NCBI GenBank assembly: GCA_001303025.1
Contig: LJNK01000019.1
Coordinates: 1 to 56,502 of the forward strand
Source: Deltaproteobacteria bacterium SG8_13
GTDB taxonomy: Bacteria; Desulfobacterota; Desulfobacteria; Desulfobacterales; SG8-13
Direction: 5' to 3'
DNA: 56,502 nt
Of the stretch, positions 9,315-18,750 are shown in pieces (the first letter of the stretch is position 1; every line of letters starts with the position of its first letter). The notes beneath the pieces were generated by a model, which saw only the letters and a list, made by a program, of their open reading frames with translations, was not told the DNA's origin and ran no database searches. The position numbers were made by a program, and so were the translations under genes.

Positions 9315-9752
9315 ATGCTGCCAGCCATGTCAACCCTCGAAAAAAGACAATACCAGCGATATCCCGCCTTGGATGGTGTTATCGTAGCGCTGAATCCGAA
9401 AGCGGAAATCCTGGGCCAGATGATCGATATCGGACTCGGAGGGCTTTCCTTCCGTTACATCGATACGGATGTCGAAACCCCACCGTCAAAAGATCTGCTC
9501 ATTTTGCTCAACAAGCCACGCTTCTATCTGGAAAACCTTCCTTATCGTGCGGTTACCGACTACGAACTGCCCAACGAATTTATCTTCAGCGCCGTATCGG
9601 TGCGAAGAATGGGGGTAGAATTCGGCAACCTGACATCGGCACAGCGCACCCAGCTGGAAGACTTCATACTCTATTGCTCCATCATTAACTCCTCGGTCAA
9701 ACGGAAACTCGATGCAGCCGGGAAATCACGTGAAATGATCCGGCAGCTCTGA
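9315..9752 (+). CDS. PilZ-domain protein
   Basis: Single-domain protein of 145 residues. It has the PilZ signature for cyclic-di-GMP binding: an RxxxR motif (R11-QYQ-R15) near the N-terminus and, about 25 residues later, DIGLGGLSF, matching the D/NxSxxG element except that Ser is replaced by Leu. The remainder fits the PilZ beta barrel, ending with RRMGVEFGNLT. It may report cyclic-di-GMP to an unknown partner. I choose ATG 9315, ten bases after GGAAAGGAG; ATG 9327 is further away. It is transcribed alone from its own strong promoter. Confidence 0.8.
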   Translation: MLPAMSTLEKRQYQRYPALDGVIVALNPKAEILGQMIDIGLGGLSFRYIDTDVETPPSKDLLILLNKPRFYLENLPYRAVTDYELPNEFIFSAVSVRRMGVEFGNLTSAQRTQLEDFILYCSIINSSVKRKLDAAGKSREMIRQL

Positions 9753-9855
9753 TTGGCCCGCCGGTATTCACCTGCCCTGCCTCCATTCTGCTCCATCCTT
9801 TACAGACTATTGTCATTACTATTATATAAATTGTTAAAAAGTAATATGACTTCCG

Positions 9856-9883
9856 TTGACATTGGTGTCTGTGTGTTTATATT
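9856..9883 (+). promoter_or_regulatory. Predicted promoter of clpB
   Basis: TTGACA (9856-9861), a 16-base spacer and TATATT (9878-9883) precede clpB by 64 bases. I looked for a CIRCE repeat and for a sigma-32-type site and saw neither, so heat-shock control is not evident from the DNA. Confidence 0.5.
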
Positions 9884-9947
9884 CGAATCGTCTTACGTGA
9901 TGTAACGCAAGCCGATAAAAACACGACGCAAGGGGGAGGGACGCCTT

Positions 9948-12539
9948 ATGCGGTTTGATAAATTTACACTAAAATCCCAGGAGCTGATTCAGCAGGCGCA
10001 GTCGCTGGCCGATGGGCATCGCAACGCCCAGATCGAGGCCGAACACCTGCTGGTCGCGATGCTCGCCGACACCCAGGGGATCGCTGGATCGATTCTCCGA
10101 AAACTGGGGGTGTCCATCGACGAGGCAGCACGCGAGGCTGCCGGGGCGGTCGAAAAGCTGCCCAAGGTCAGCCAGCCGACTGAAGTGTATCTCTCCGCCC
10201 GGGCAAAGACCATCCTTGATAGGGCATTTAAAGAAGCGGCCGCCATGAAGGACGAATATGTCAGTGTGGAACACATTCTGCTGGCGATCTGCGACGAGAA
10301 AGGCGGCTCGATCGCACGCTTGCTTCAACAATACGGTATCACGAGGGCTGCTGTCCTACAGGTTTTAATGGAGATCCGTGGCTCGCAGCGCATAACAGAT
10401 CCCAACCCGGAAGAAAAATACCAGGCACTGGAAAAATTCAGCCGGGATTTGACGGACATGGCCCGTGTCGGCAAACTGGATCCGGTTATCGGCCGGGATG
10501 AAGAGATCCGCCGGATCGTTCAGGTGCTGTCCCGGCGGACGAAAAACAATCCGGTGCTCATCGGTGAGCCGGGAGTCGGCAAAACAGCCATCGTCGAGGG
10601 TCTGGCACAGCGGATTGTGGCGGGTGATGTTTCCGAAAGCCTCCAGAATCGGCGGCTGGTAGCGCTGGACATGGGGGCGCTGGTGGCCGGGGCCAAATAT
10701 CGCGGTGAATTCGAAGACCGGCTAAAAGCCGTTATTAAAGAAGTGGAAAAGGCCGAAGGGGACATCATACTGTTCATCGACGAGTTGCATACGGTGGTGG
10801 GCGCCGGTGCTGCAGAGGGCGCCATGGACGCATCCAACATGCTCAAGCCAGCGCTAGCCCGCGGGACCCTTCGCTGTGTCGGGGCCACCACGCTCAATGA
10901 ATATCGCAGGCACATCGAAAAGGATGCTGCCCTGGAACGTCGGTTTCAGCCGGTAATGGTAAAAGAACCGAGCGTGGAGGACACCATATCCATCCTTCGC
11001 GGTCTGAAGGAAAAATACGAAGTCCATCATGGTGTTCGGATCAAGGACTCGGCGATCGTCGCTGCATCGGTTTTGTCTAACCGCTATATCTCGGACCGCT
11101 TTTTACCCGACAAGGCTATAGATTTGATCGATGAATGCGCTTCCAAACTCCGAATCGAAATCGACAGCATGCCGGCCGAGATCGACGAAATTCAACGCAA
11201 GATCACCCAGGGTGAAATTGAAAAAGAAGCCCTGAAAAAGGAAAGCGATACGGCTTCCCGGGAGCGTCTGGTCCGCCTGGAATCCGAGCTGGGTGAAGCA
11301 CAGGCCGAGTTGACCGCCATGCGCGCCCATTGGCAAAACGAAAAGGACCTCATCCAGAGCATCCGCACCATCAAGGAGCAGCAGGAGCAGCTCGGCGTCG
11401 AAGCCCAGCAGGCCGAAAGGGAGGGTGATCTGGCAAAAGTCGCTGAAATTCGCTACGGTCGCTTCACTGAGCTGGAAAAACGCCTGTCCGCCGCCAACCG
11501 CCAGCTGACCGAACTGCAGGCAAACCGCAAGATGCTCAAGGAAGAAGTAGATGACGAAGACATTGCCGAGGTGATTGCCCGCTGGACCGGCATACCGGTA
11601 AGCCGGATGCTGGAAGGGGAGAGGGAAAAACTGGTCCGGATGGAAGACCGTCTTGGCAGGCGGGTGATTGGACAGCAGGAAGCCATTGAAGCAGTATCGC
11701 ATGCGGTCCGTCGGGCAAGATCCGGGCTTCAGGATCCGAATCGACCGATCGGCTCTTTTATCTTCATGGGACCAACCGGGGTCGGAAAAACAGAACTGGC
11801 GAAAGCGCTGGCGGAATTTCTTTTCGACAGCGAAGGAGCCATCGTTCGGATCGACATGTCCGAGTACATGGAAAAGCACTCGGTCGCCCGGCTGATCGGT
11901 GCTCCGCCTGGATATGTCGGCTATGAAGAAGGCGGTTACCTGACCGAGGCGATCCGGCGGCGTCCGTACTCGGTCGTGCTGTTCGACGAGATTGAAAAGG
12001 CCCACCCGGAAGTGTTCAACGTTTTGCTGCAGATTTTGGATGATGGTCGCATGACCGATGGTCACGGCCGCACGGTCGATTTCAAAAACACCCTCATCAT
12101 CATGACCTCCAACGTCGGCAGCCAGTGGATACAGGAGCTGGGCGGCGCCGACCGCAAAAAGATGACTCAGCGGGTGACGGAAGCTCTACGAGCTAATTTT
12201 ACGCCGGAATTTTTAAACCGGATCGACGAAACCATCATTTTTCACAACTTGACGGCCGATCAAATCGGAGCCATTGTCGACATTCAGGTCCGTCGCCTCG
12301 ACCAACGGCTCGCCGGCAGAAACATCCAGCTGATTCTGTCCGAAGAAGCGAGGCAGTTCCTCGCCGAGAAGGGGTACGATCCGGTCTACGGCGCACGGCC
12401 GCTAAAGCGGGCGATTCAAAAATACATTGAAAACGAATTGTCCATGGCCATCCTGCAGGGAAACATACAGGACGGCGATCGCATCCGGGTGGCTGCATCC
12501 GGTGACCGGCTCACATTCAGCACAGAGGAAAGGGCGTGA
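9948..12539 (+). CDS. clpB: ATP-dependent chaperone ClpB (disaggregase)
   Basis: Hsp100 disaggregase that works with DnaK to resolubilise aggregated proteins. The 863-residue length is standard. Domain order is clear: the N-terminal Clp repeat domain (1-150); AAA1 with Walker A GEPGVGKT (around 205) and Walker B VILFIDE; the coiled-coil middle domain (about 400-530), rich in Glu, Gln, Arg and Leu; AAA2 with GPTGVGKT (around 608) and [14 protein letters not shown]; and the C-terminal small domain. The start is preceded by GGGGGAGGGA. No IGF/L ClpP-binding loop is expected or needed. Neighbours appear functionally unrelated. Confidence 0.97.
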   Translation: MRFDKFTLKSQELIQQAQSLADGHRNAQIEAEHLLVAMLADTQGIAGSILRKLGVSIDEAAREAAGAVEKLPKVSQPTEVYLSARAKTILDRAFKEAAAMKDEYVSVEHILLAICDEKGGSIARLLQQYGITRAAVLQVLMEIRGSQRITDPNPEEKYQALEKFSRDLTDMARVGKLDPVIGRDEEIRRIVQVLSRRTKNNPVLIGEPGVGKTAIVEGLAQRIVAGDVSESLQNRRLVALDMGALVAGAKYRGEFEDRLKAVIKEVEKAEGDIILFIDELHTVVGAGAAEGAMDASNMLKPALARGTLRCVGATTLNEYRRHIEKDAALERRFQPVMVKEPSVEDTISILRGLKEKYEVHHGVRIKDSAIVAASVLSNRYISDRFLPDKAIDLIDECASKLRIEIDSMPAEIDEIQRKITQGEIEKEALKKESDTASRERLVRLESELGEAQAELTAMRAHWQNEKDLIQSIRTIKEQQEQLGVEAQQAEREGDLAKVAEIRYGRFTELEKRLSAANRQLTELQANRKMLKEEVDDEDIAEVIARWTGIPVSRMLEGEREKLVRMEDRLGRRVIGQQEAIEAVSHAVRRARSGLQDPNRPIGSFIFMGPTGVGKTELAKALAEFLFDSEGAIVRIDMSEYMEKHSVARLIGAPPGYVGYEEGGYLTEAIRRRPYSVVLFDEIEKAHPEVFNVLLQILDDGRMTDGHGRTVDFKNTLIIMTSNVGSQWIQELGGADRKKMTQRVTEALRANFTPEFLNRIDETIIFHNLTADQIGAIVDIQVRRLDQRLAGRNIQLILSEEARQFLAEKGYDPVYGARPLKRAIQKYIENELSMAILQGNIQDGDRIRVAASGDRLTFSTEERA

Positions 12540-12611
12540 GAAATCATTTGGGGTTGTAATCCACCTGCTCCCATCGTATGATTTCCGGACGTCTCTGGGA
12601 GTGTGATTCTC

Positions 12612-13592
12612 ATGCCGATTTCAGCGTCCGAAAGATTGCGACGGTTTCGCCAGCAATTTTCCGGAAACGACAGCGTCCTGATCCTGATCAACGCCGACCC
12701 GGATGCCATTGCCAGCGCCATGGCCGTCAGCAGGCTTTTGTGGCACAAGGTGGGCAGCACGGCCATCGCCCACATCAACGTGATCAACCGGCCTGACAAT
12801 TTGACCATGATCCGTCTGCTGGGGGTAAAGCTGTCCCATCTGGAGGAGATCGATCCCACCGCCTACAGCCGGGTTGTCATGGTGGACTCTCAGCCGCAAC
12901 ACTCTCCGGAATTTCTGCGCTTCACGCCCCAAGTGATCATCGATCATCACCCCGATACCGGAGCGAAAGCCCCCTTCCTGGACATTCGACCCAAATACGG
13001 CGCCACGGCAAGCATAATGACCGAATACCTGCGGACAGCCAAAATCAAGCCTTCCGTTCGTCTGGCCACCGGGCTGTTCCATGCCATCAAGTCCGATACC
13101 GCCAACTTTCAGCGCCAGACGATGATGGAAGATGTCCGGGCGTTTCAATATCTTTTTAAACACGCGAATCCGCATCTGGCCCGAAAAATAGAGCAGGCTG
13201 AAATTCAGTTCGATTATCTAAAGTACTTCAAAAACGCTCTTTCCTCGATGCGCGTTCGAAACAACCGAGTGTATGTCCATCTTGGAACGGTGATCAACCC
13301 GGATGTCTGCGTCTCGATCGCCGACTTTTACATGCGGGTCAACTCGGTTACCTGGAGTATCATATCCGGCATTTACCAGCGCAAATTGATCATCATTTTG
13401 CGAAATGACGGCATCCGCAAAAACGCCGGCAAAGTGGCGAACATGGGTTTTGGCCAGATCGGGTCCGCCGGAGGTCACAAGAGCATGGCACGGGCTGAAA
13501 TTGCATTGGCGGAGCTGAAGGAAACGGTCGATCATCGGGATGAAAGGAAGCTGCTGAGCTGGCTCATACGCTGCGTCGAGCGCCGCGCCTGA
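12612..13592 (+). CDS. DHH-family phosphoesterase (NrnA-like)
   Basis: DHH/DHHA1 protein of 326 residues. The motifs are in order: NADPDAIASAMA (motif I), VDSQP (motif II), IIDHHPDTG (the DHH motif, near residue 120), and the C-terminal DHHA1 element GSAGGHKSMARAEI. This arrangement fits nanoRNase/pAp phosphatases (NrnA) that degrade short oligonucleotides, and related cyclic-dinucleotide phosphodiesterases; sequence alone does not separate them. ATG 12612 is favoured by GGGAG ten bases upstream, with GTG 12603 as an alternative. It follows clpB after about 70 bases and may be co-transcribed. Confidence 0.85.
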   Translation: MPISASERLRRFRQQFSGNDSVLILINADPDAIASAMAVSRLLWHKVGSTAIAHINVINRPDNLTMIRLLGVKLSHLEEIDPTAYSRVVMVDSQPQHSPEFLRFTPQVIIDHHPDTGAKAPFLDIRPKYGATASIMTEYLRTAKIKPSVRLATGLFHAIKSDTANFQRQTMMEDVRAFQYLFKHANPHLARKIEQAEIQFDYLKYFKNALSSMRVRNNRVYVHLGTVINPDVCVSIADFYMRVNSVTWSIISGIYQRKLIIILRNDGIRKNAGKVANMGFGQIGSAGGHKSMARAEIALAELKETVDHRDERKLLSWLIRCVERRA

Positions 13593-13678
13593 CACCATTT
13601 TTCCCCAACCCCGGATTTTCCGTATTCCATCCCTGCGCCCTTATCGCCGGAGACACGCGTCGGATATCCATTTCACTC

Positions 13679-13706
13679 TTGAAAAGTTGCGCTATTGATT
13701 TAATAA
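13679..13706 (+). promoter_or_regulatory. Possible promoter upstream of the MBL-fold gene
   Basis: TTGAAA (13679-13684) and TAATAA (13701-13706) are separated by 16 bases, about 40 bases before the start at 13746. The -10 is only a partial match. Confidence 0.3.
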
Positions 13707-13745
13707 TTTGAGAATCGGCGCCATGATCAGAAACGGACCGCAAAT

Positions 13746-14537
13746 ATGAATTCCGACACCCCAGCGCTAACGGTAACGATTCTCGGATCGGGCACCTGCG
13801 TGCCATCTTTGAAACGCAGCGCCTGTGCAGCCCTGCTTCGCATCGGCAAAGCACGCATCCTGGTAGACTCCGGCCCGGGAACACTGCGCCGGCTGCTGGA
13901 AGCCGAATCGAGCATCTTCGACCTGACGCATGTCTGTTATACCCATCTTCATCCGGACCATACCGGCGAACTGGTCCCGCTGATATTCGCGACCAAATAC
14001 CCGGACATCAACCGCAGAGTGAAACCGCTTACGATCTGTGCCGGTATCGGATTCAATAATTTTTTCAGTGGGTTGCAACAAGTTTATGGGGATTGGATCG
14101 ATCTGCCGCCCGGCATGCTCCACCTTGTGGAGTTGGACAACACCGGGCCGGACCGGATCGATTTTGACGAGTTTTCGGTCCGCACCCTGCCGGTGGAGCA
14201 CAACCCCGAAAGCTTGGCCTTTCGGATTACCGACAATTATGGCAGATCGGTTGTCATTTCCGGCGACACGGATTTCAGTGACAACCTGATAACTCTGGCC
14301 GAGGGTGCCGACTTGCTGATTTGCGAGTCGGCCCTGCCGGACGATCAGAAGATTACCGGTCACCTGACGCCCTCTCTGGCCGGCCGTATCGCCACCCGTG
14401 CCGGAGTGGGCAAACTGGTCCTGACCCATTTCTATCCGGAGTGCGAGAAGGCGGATATCCGCAAGCAGTGCCGCCAGGCCTACTCCGGGCCGCTGGTTCT
14501 GGCCCAAGATCTGATGGAATTCGAACTGACTGCCTGA
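13746..14537 (+). CDS. Metallo-beta-lactamase-fold hydrolase, RNase Z-like
   Basis: Binuclear metal hydrolase of 263 residues. It opens with the strand TVTILGSGTCVPS and carries the metal motif THLHPDHTGEL (HxHxDH), a histidine in VEHNPESL, SGDTDF with the bridging aspartate, and a late histidine in LTHFYPE. The layout is that of ribonuclease Z and related small phosphodiesterases. It lacks an obvious long exosite arm of tRNase Z, so a tRNA 3' processing role is possible but unproven. The ribosome binding site is weak. It is followed after 164 bases by the siroheme synthase gene. Confidence 0.8.
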   Translation: MNSDTPALTVTILGSGTCVPSLKRSACAALLRIGKARILVDSGPGTLRRLLEAESSIFDLTHVCYTHLHPDHTGELVPLIFATKYPDINRRVKPLTICAGIGFNNFFSGLQQVYGDWIDLPPGMLHLVELDNTGPDRIDFDEFSVRTLPVEHNPESLAFRITDNYGRSVVISGDTDFSDNLITLAEGADLLICESALPDDQKITGHLTPSLAGRIATRAGVGKLVLTHFYPECEKADIRKQCRQAYSGPLVLAQDLMEFELTA

Positions 14538-14701
14538 TCTTGGGACCGCGATGGCCCATCGTTCAGGAACAAACCGAAACCGCAGGTAACAGCACGGCGC
14601 CCGCCTGGTCCGGGCAACCGGCATCGCTGCAATCGATTCCGGATTTTGACAGCAGAGAGGGTCAGACGACCTTCAGCGCACAAACGAATGGATCGGTGAA
14701 G

Positions 14702-15364
14702 ATGACATACTATCCCGTCAACCTGAACATTCACAATCGGAAATGCCTGGTGGTCGGCGGCGGAAGCGTGGGGACCCGCAAAGCCGCCTCTCTGTTAGAG
14801 TGCGGTGCCGCGGTAACAGTGGTAGGATCGACTATTTCAGAAAAGCTTCGGACGCTTGCCGGCACAAGGAGACTGATCATCGAATCGCGTGCCTACCGTC
14901 CGAGTGATCTGGACGGTATGTATCTGGTGATCGGCGCCACAAACGATCGCAGCCTGAACCAACGAATCAGCCGGGATGCCGATCATCGGGGCATCCTGTG
15001 TAATATCGCCGATCAACCGGAAAGGTGCACGTTCATCCTCCCCTCGGTTATCCGACGCGGTGATCTGGTCATCAGTATCTCCACCTCGGGCCGCAGTCCG
15101 GCCCTGTCGAAAAAACTGCGGAAAGAACTTGAAAAGCAGTTCGGGGAAGAGTATGCCGAATTTTTGAAACTGATGGGGGCGATCCGGCATCAACTGCTGA
15201 GCCGATCGCAGGCGCCTGCAACCCACAGAGAGATGTTCGAGGAGCTGATCGGCGGCGGACTCCTCGATCTCGTCCGGGACAGTCGCACGGAAGATATCGA
15301 CCGCCTGCTGCAACGCGTTCTGGGCACCACATACCGGTATGCCGACCTGATGAAAACCACTTGA
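14702..15364 (+). CDS. Precorrin-2 dehydrogenase / sirohydrochlorin ferrochelatase (CysG N-terminal type)
   Basis: Bifunctional siroheme synthase domain of 220 residues. It oxidises precorrin-2 with NAD+ and inserts iron. An N-terminal Rossmann motif VVGGGSVGTRKAASLL is followed by YLVIGATND, LCNIADQPERCTFILPS and ISISTSGRSPALSKKLR, all hallmark segments of the CysG/Met8/SirC family. It lacks the uroporphyrinogen methyltransferase half of E. coli CysG. It leads a tight group with a ccsA-like gene and hemA (gaps of 15 and 187 bases), the common delta-proteobacterial tetrapyrrole arrangement. Siroheme feeds sulfite reductase and, in sulfate reducers, alternative heme synthesis. The start has no strong ribosome binding site. 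Confidence 0.92.
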   Translation: MTYYPVNLNIHNRKCLVVGGGSVGTRKAASLLECGAAVTVVGSTISEKLRTLAGTRRLIIESRAYRPSDLDGMYLVIGATNDRSLNQRISRDADHRGILCNIADQPERCTFILPSVIRRGDLVISISTSGRSPALSKKLRKELEKQFGEEYAEFLKLMGAIRHQLLSRSQAPATHREMFEELIGGGLLDLVRDSRTEDIDRLLQRVLGTTYRYADLMKTT

Positions 15365-15379
15365 GCGGAGAATGGATGT

Positions 15380-16201
15380 ATGGAACTGTTGATCATCATT
15401 ACCGTGCTGCTCTATATGCTCAGCGCAGCTGGATATTTTGCGTTCCTGTTCTATCAGAAGGAAATCCTCTACCGCGCTGGCTTTCTCCTGATTTTGGCCG
15501 GATTTATCTGTCACACCCTTACCATCGGAACCACCTTTTTCACCTCCGGTCAATTCCCCGCCCGCAACCTGCATGAAACCTTGTCGGTTGCCGGATGGGC
15601 CATAGCCGGTTTTTTTCTGGTGTTTCAGTCCCGGTTCAAGCTGAAGGTCCTTGGCATCTACGCGGCCCCGTTGATTTCTCTGGTGATGGTGGCCGTCTCG
15701 GCGGTACCCAAAACGCCCATCGAACCCCAGGGAATCTTCAAAAGTTTCTGGCTGATTTCGCACGTGTCCGCTGTTTTCGTCGGCAACGCGGCTTTTGCCA
15801 TGGCTTGCGGAATCGGGATCCTCTACCTGATCCAGGAACACGGTATCAAGGCCAAGAATCCGGGGTTTTTTTTCAAACGACTGCCTTCCCTGGATATGCT
15901 CGATGCCACCGGGTACACCTGCATCATCGTCGGTTTCACATTTCTGACCTTCGGTTTGATAACCGGGTTTGTCTATGCCAAAACGGTATGGGGTCGTTTC
16001 TGGAGCTGGGACCCCAAAGAGGTCTGGTCCGGTATCACCTGGCTTTTCTACGCCGCCCTGCTGCATGAGCGGCTGACCGTCGGCTGGCGCGGCAGAAGGG
16101 CGGCCGTGATGGCAATTATCGGCTTTGCCATCCTGCTGTTCACTTTCCTGGGAGTGAACTTTTTGCTCAAGGGACATCACGGTGGGTTTACCGGAGTGTA
16201 A
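15380..16201 (+). CDS. ccsA: Cytochrome c assembly protein, CcsA/HemX family
   Basis: Integral membrane protein of 273 residues with about eight hydrophobic segments. The conserved tryptophan-rich heme-handling signature WGRFWSWDPKEVWSGITWL is present in the second half, and conserved histidines occur nearby (ISHVSAVFVG and LLHERLTVGW). In system II cytochrome c maturation CcsA delivers heme to apocytochromes with CcsB/ResB. HemX homologues beside hemA are instead linked to glutamyl-tRNA reductase control, so the exact role is uncertain. It lies 15 bases after the siroheme gene and before hemA. Confidence 0.88.
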   Translation: MELLIIITVLLYMLSAAGYFAFLFYQKEILYRAGFLLILAGFICHTLTIGTTFFTSGQFPARNLHETLSVAGWAIAGFFLVFQSRFKLKVLGIYAAPLISLVMVAVSAVPKTPIEPQGIFKSFWLISHVSAVFVGNAAFAMACGIGILYLIQEHGIKAKNPGFFFKRLPSLDMLDATGYTCIIVGFTFLTFGLITGFVYAKTVWGRFWSWDPKEVWSGITWLFYAALLHERLTVGWRGRRAAVMAIIGFAILLFTFLGVNFLLKGHHGGFTGV

Positions 16202-16388
16202 CCTCGATCACGACCCGGTTCGATCGGATCCAGATGCCGGAGAGAGGTGGAAGGACACGGCAGGAATCGCTTAACAAACGGCAATCGTTAACGGTACGAA
16301 TCCAAAAGGATTCAGCCTGAAGCGCGTCTCCATCGCCTGCGGATGGAGGCGCGACAGGAACGCTGGGCCTCGTGCTACAGCGGCAGAT

Positions 16389-17660
16389 ATGATCATGTCG
16401 GAAATCGTTCTCATCGGTCTGAACCACAAAACAGCCCCCGTAGAGCTGAGAGAATGTATTGCGTTCTCCGAGGACGAAACCGCCACTGCATTAGAGGCGT
16501 TGAAAAATGCCCCGGACATCCTGGAGGTGCTGCTGCTTTCCACCTGCAACCGGGTGGAAGTGCTGCTGGTAGCCGACAAAGAGGCCACCGCGGTCGAGAG
16601 CGCCAAACATTTTATCGCCCGATTCAATCAGATTCCGATCTCCCGATTCGAAGATTCTCTTTACGTGCACCGGGGAGACGATGCGGTCCGGCACATCTTT
16701 CGCGTAGCTGCCAGCCTCGACTCCATGGTCCTGGGAGAGCCGCAGATTCTGGGACAGATAAAGGAAGCCTACCGCAAGGCGACCCTGGAAAAAACCTCGG
16801 GGGTGGTTCTCAATCGACTGTTACATCGTACGTTTTTTGTCGCAAAACGAATTCGCACCGAAACCGGCATTGGCGACCATGCCGTATCGATCAGCTATGC
16901 AGCGATCGAACTGGGACGCAAGATATTTGGGTCGCTGGAAAACAAACACGTCCTTCTGGTCGGAGCGGGAGAGATGGCCGAACTGGCTGTTGAGCATTTG
17001 ATCCGCAACCGGGTGGGCGACATCGCGGTCGCCAATCGCACGTTTGAGCGGGCGGTGGAACTGGCCGAGCGTTTCGAAGGCAGTGCCATCAAGTTCGAAG
17101 AACTGGTCCACACCGTAGCGGATGTGGACATCGTCATCAGTTCAACCGGATCGCCGGATTTCATTCTCACCCGCCAACAGCTGAAAGGATTGATGCGCAA
17201 GCGGCGCAATCGCCCCCTTTTTTTCATCGACATCGCGGTTCCCCGCGACATCGACCCGGAAATCAACCGGTTGGCCAACACATATGTATACGACATTGAT
17301 GATCTGAAGGGCGTCATCGAGGAGAATATCGAAGACCGTCAGCGGGAGGCCGTTAAGGGGGAGCGCATCATCGACGAGGCAGTCATTAAATTCCGGCAGT
17401 GGTTCGAGAGTCTGGAAATCGTTCCTACGATAAAGGCCATTCGCAGTAAACTGGAGGCCATCGCCGAAACGGAGCTGAAAAAAACCCTCCAGGGCGAATC
17501 CCTGCCCCCATCCGCACACGAAACGGTCCGCCGCATGGCGCACTCGATGGTCAACAAAATACTCCACGACCCCACCGCCGTGCTCAAACGCGACGGGTGC
17601 CAAAAAGGGCAGACGCACTACCTCGATGTTGCGCGCAAATTGTTCCGACTCGATGAGTAG
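16389..17660 (+). CDS. hemA: Glutamyl-tRNA reductase
   Basis: First enzyme of C5 tetrapyrrole synthesis: it reduces glutamyl-tRNA(Glu) to glutamate-1-semialdehyde with NADPH. At 423 residues it is full length. Visible signatures are GLNHKTAPVELRE at the N-terminus, the catalytic cysteine C53 in LSTCNRVEV, DSMVLGEPQILGQIK, the NADPH-binding HVLLVGAGEMAELA, and the helical dimerisation domain at the C-terminus with the segment KILHDPTAVLKR. The first ATG (16389) and a second at 16395 are both possible; neither has a strong ribosome binding site. It follows the siroheme and ccsA-like genes, which groups early and branch-point tetrapyrrole functions. Confidence 0.96.
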   Translation: MIMSEIVLIGLNHKTAPVELRECIAFSEDETATALEALKNAPDILEVLLLSTCNRVEVLLVADKEATAVESAKHFIARFNQIPISRFEDSLYVHRGDDAVRHIFRVAASLDSMVLGEPQILGQIKEAYRKATLEKTSGVVLNRLLHRTFFVAKRIRTETGIGDHAVSISYAAIELGRKIFGSLENKHVLLVGAGEMAELAVEHLIRNRVGDIAVANRTFERAVELAERFEGSAIKFEELVHTVADVDIVISSTGSPDFILTRQQLKGLMRKRRNRPLFFIDIAVPRDIDPEINRLANTYVYDIDDLKGVIEENIEDRQREAVKGERIIDEAVIKFRQWFESLEIVPTIKAIRSKLEAIAETELKKTLQGESLPPSAHETVRRMAHSMVNKILHDPTAVLKRDGCQKGQTHYLDVARKLFRLDE

Positions 17661-17728
17661 GTCGGGATGCAACCGATCCGGCAGCCGCAGACACCTGACA
17701 TGAAAATGCCGTTTACAGGAGGTGGAAG

Positions 17729-18667
17729 TTGAAGAAAACCGTTTTTCTGTTTCCCGGCCAGGGCTCCCAATCTGTGGGGATGGGAGAAGATCTCTACCGT
17801 GAATACGATTTTGTGCGGGAACTCTTCGACATGGCCAGCGACATGGCGAAAATGGATCTTGCCAGGCTATGCTTCAAAGGCCCCATGGAGGAGCTGACCC
17901 AAACGGTGAACCTGCAGCCGGCCGTAACAGCCGTCAACCTCGCCTGCCTGGCCGCTGTCCGCAAGGAACGTGTGGACCCGGATGCGCTGGCCGGCCACAG
18001 CCTGGGCGAGTATGCCGCACTGTTTTCAGCCGGCGTAATCTCCGCCGCTGACGCTTTTCACCTGGTTCACAAGCGCGGAGAGTTAATGCACCGGGAGTCG
18101 ATGCGAACGACCGGGGCCATGCACGCCATATTGAAACTCGATATCGACTGCGTGCAGGAACTGGTGAAGGAGGGCCAACGGCTCGGAATCGTATCGGTGG
18201 CCAACCACAATACCGAACAGCAGATTGTCATTACCGGCCAGCCCGAAGCGGTTGAGGCCGTCTCTTCACTGGCGATCGAAAAGGGCGGCCGGTCGATACC
18301 TTTAAAAGTCAGCGGCGCCTGGCACAGCGAATTAATCCGCGGTGCGGAAGAGGAATTTCAGAACGAACTGGCAAGCATCGAGTTTCGGGTGCCGACCCGG
18401 CGGGTGGTCTTCAACGTAACTGCCGATGAAGAAACCGATCCGGAACAGATCCGCGTGCTGATGGCCCGGCAACTCTGCAGCCCGGTGAGGTGGTATGATT
18501 CCATGTGCCGCCTGGTGGAGGCAGGCTCGGAAACCTTTGTCGAGTTGGGGCCGGGTACCGTATTGACCGGGATGCTCCGCAAAATATTGCCCCGCGACTT
18601 CCCCGAGCGGATCTATAATGTTTCCGACATGAAAACACTCGAAAAATTCTTTCATGACAACCTGTAG
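17729..18667 (+). CDS. fabD: Malonyl-CoA:ACP transacylase
   Basis: Loads malonyl groups onto acyl carrier protein for fatty acid elongation. The 312-residue protein begins FLFPGQGSQSVGMG and has the nucleophile S91 in GHSLGEY and the catalytic histidine H199 in SGAWHSELI. The start is TTG 17729, supported by a strong AGGAGGTGG ribosome binding site at 17717-17725; no in-frame ATG is nearby. A KAS III-like gene follows after 83 bases, so a dedicated fatty acid or polyketide-like initiation module is possible. No acpP, fabG or fabF is present here. Confidence 0.94.
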   Translation: MKKTVFLFPGQGSQSVGMGEDLYREYDFVRELFDMASDMAKMDLARLCFKGPMEELTQTVNLQPAVTAVNLACLAAVRKERVDPDALAGHSLGEYAALFSAGVISAADAFHLVHKRGELMHRESMRTTGAMHAILKLDIDCVQELVKEGQRLGIVSVANHNTEQQIVITGQPEAVEAVSSLAIEKGGRSIPLKVSGAWHSELIRGAEEEFQNELASIEFRVPTRRVVFNVTADEETDPEQIRVLMARQLCSPVRWYDSMCRLVEAGSETFVELGPGTVLTGMLRKILPRDFPERIYNVSDMKTLEKFFHDNL

Positions 18668-18750
18668 ACGATTCCTTGACCAATCGCGTGTCAGTCGCCC
18701 TGAACATTACGGAACCAAACAGGCGCAATAACAAGAAGCGGGAGTAATCC

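Noticed and set aside
9753-9947. CIRCE or sigma-32 heat-shock element before clpB
   Set aside because: Neither the CIRCE inverted repeat nor a sigma-32 consensus is visible; only a sigma-70-like promoter is.
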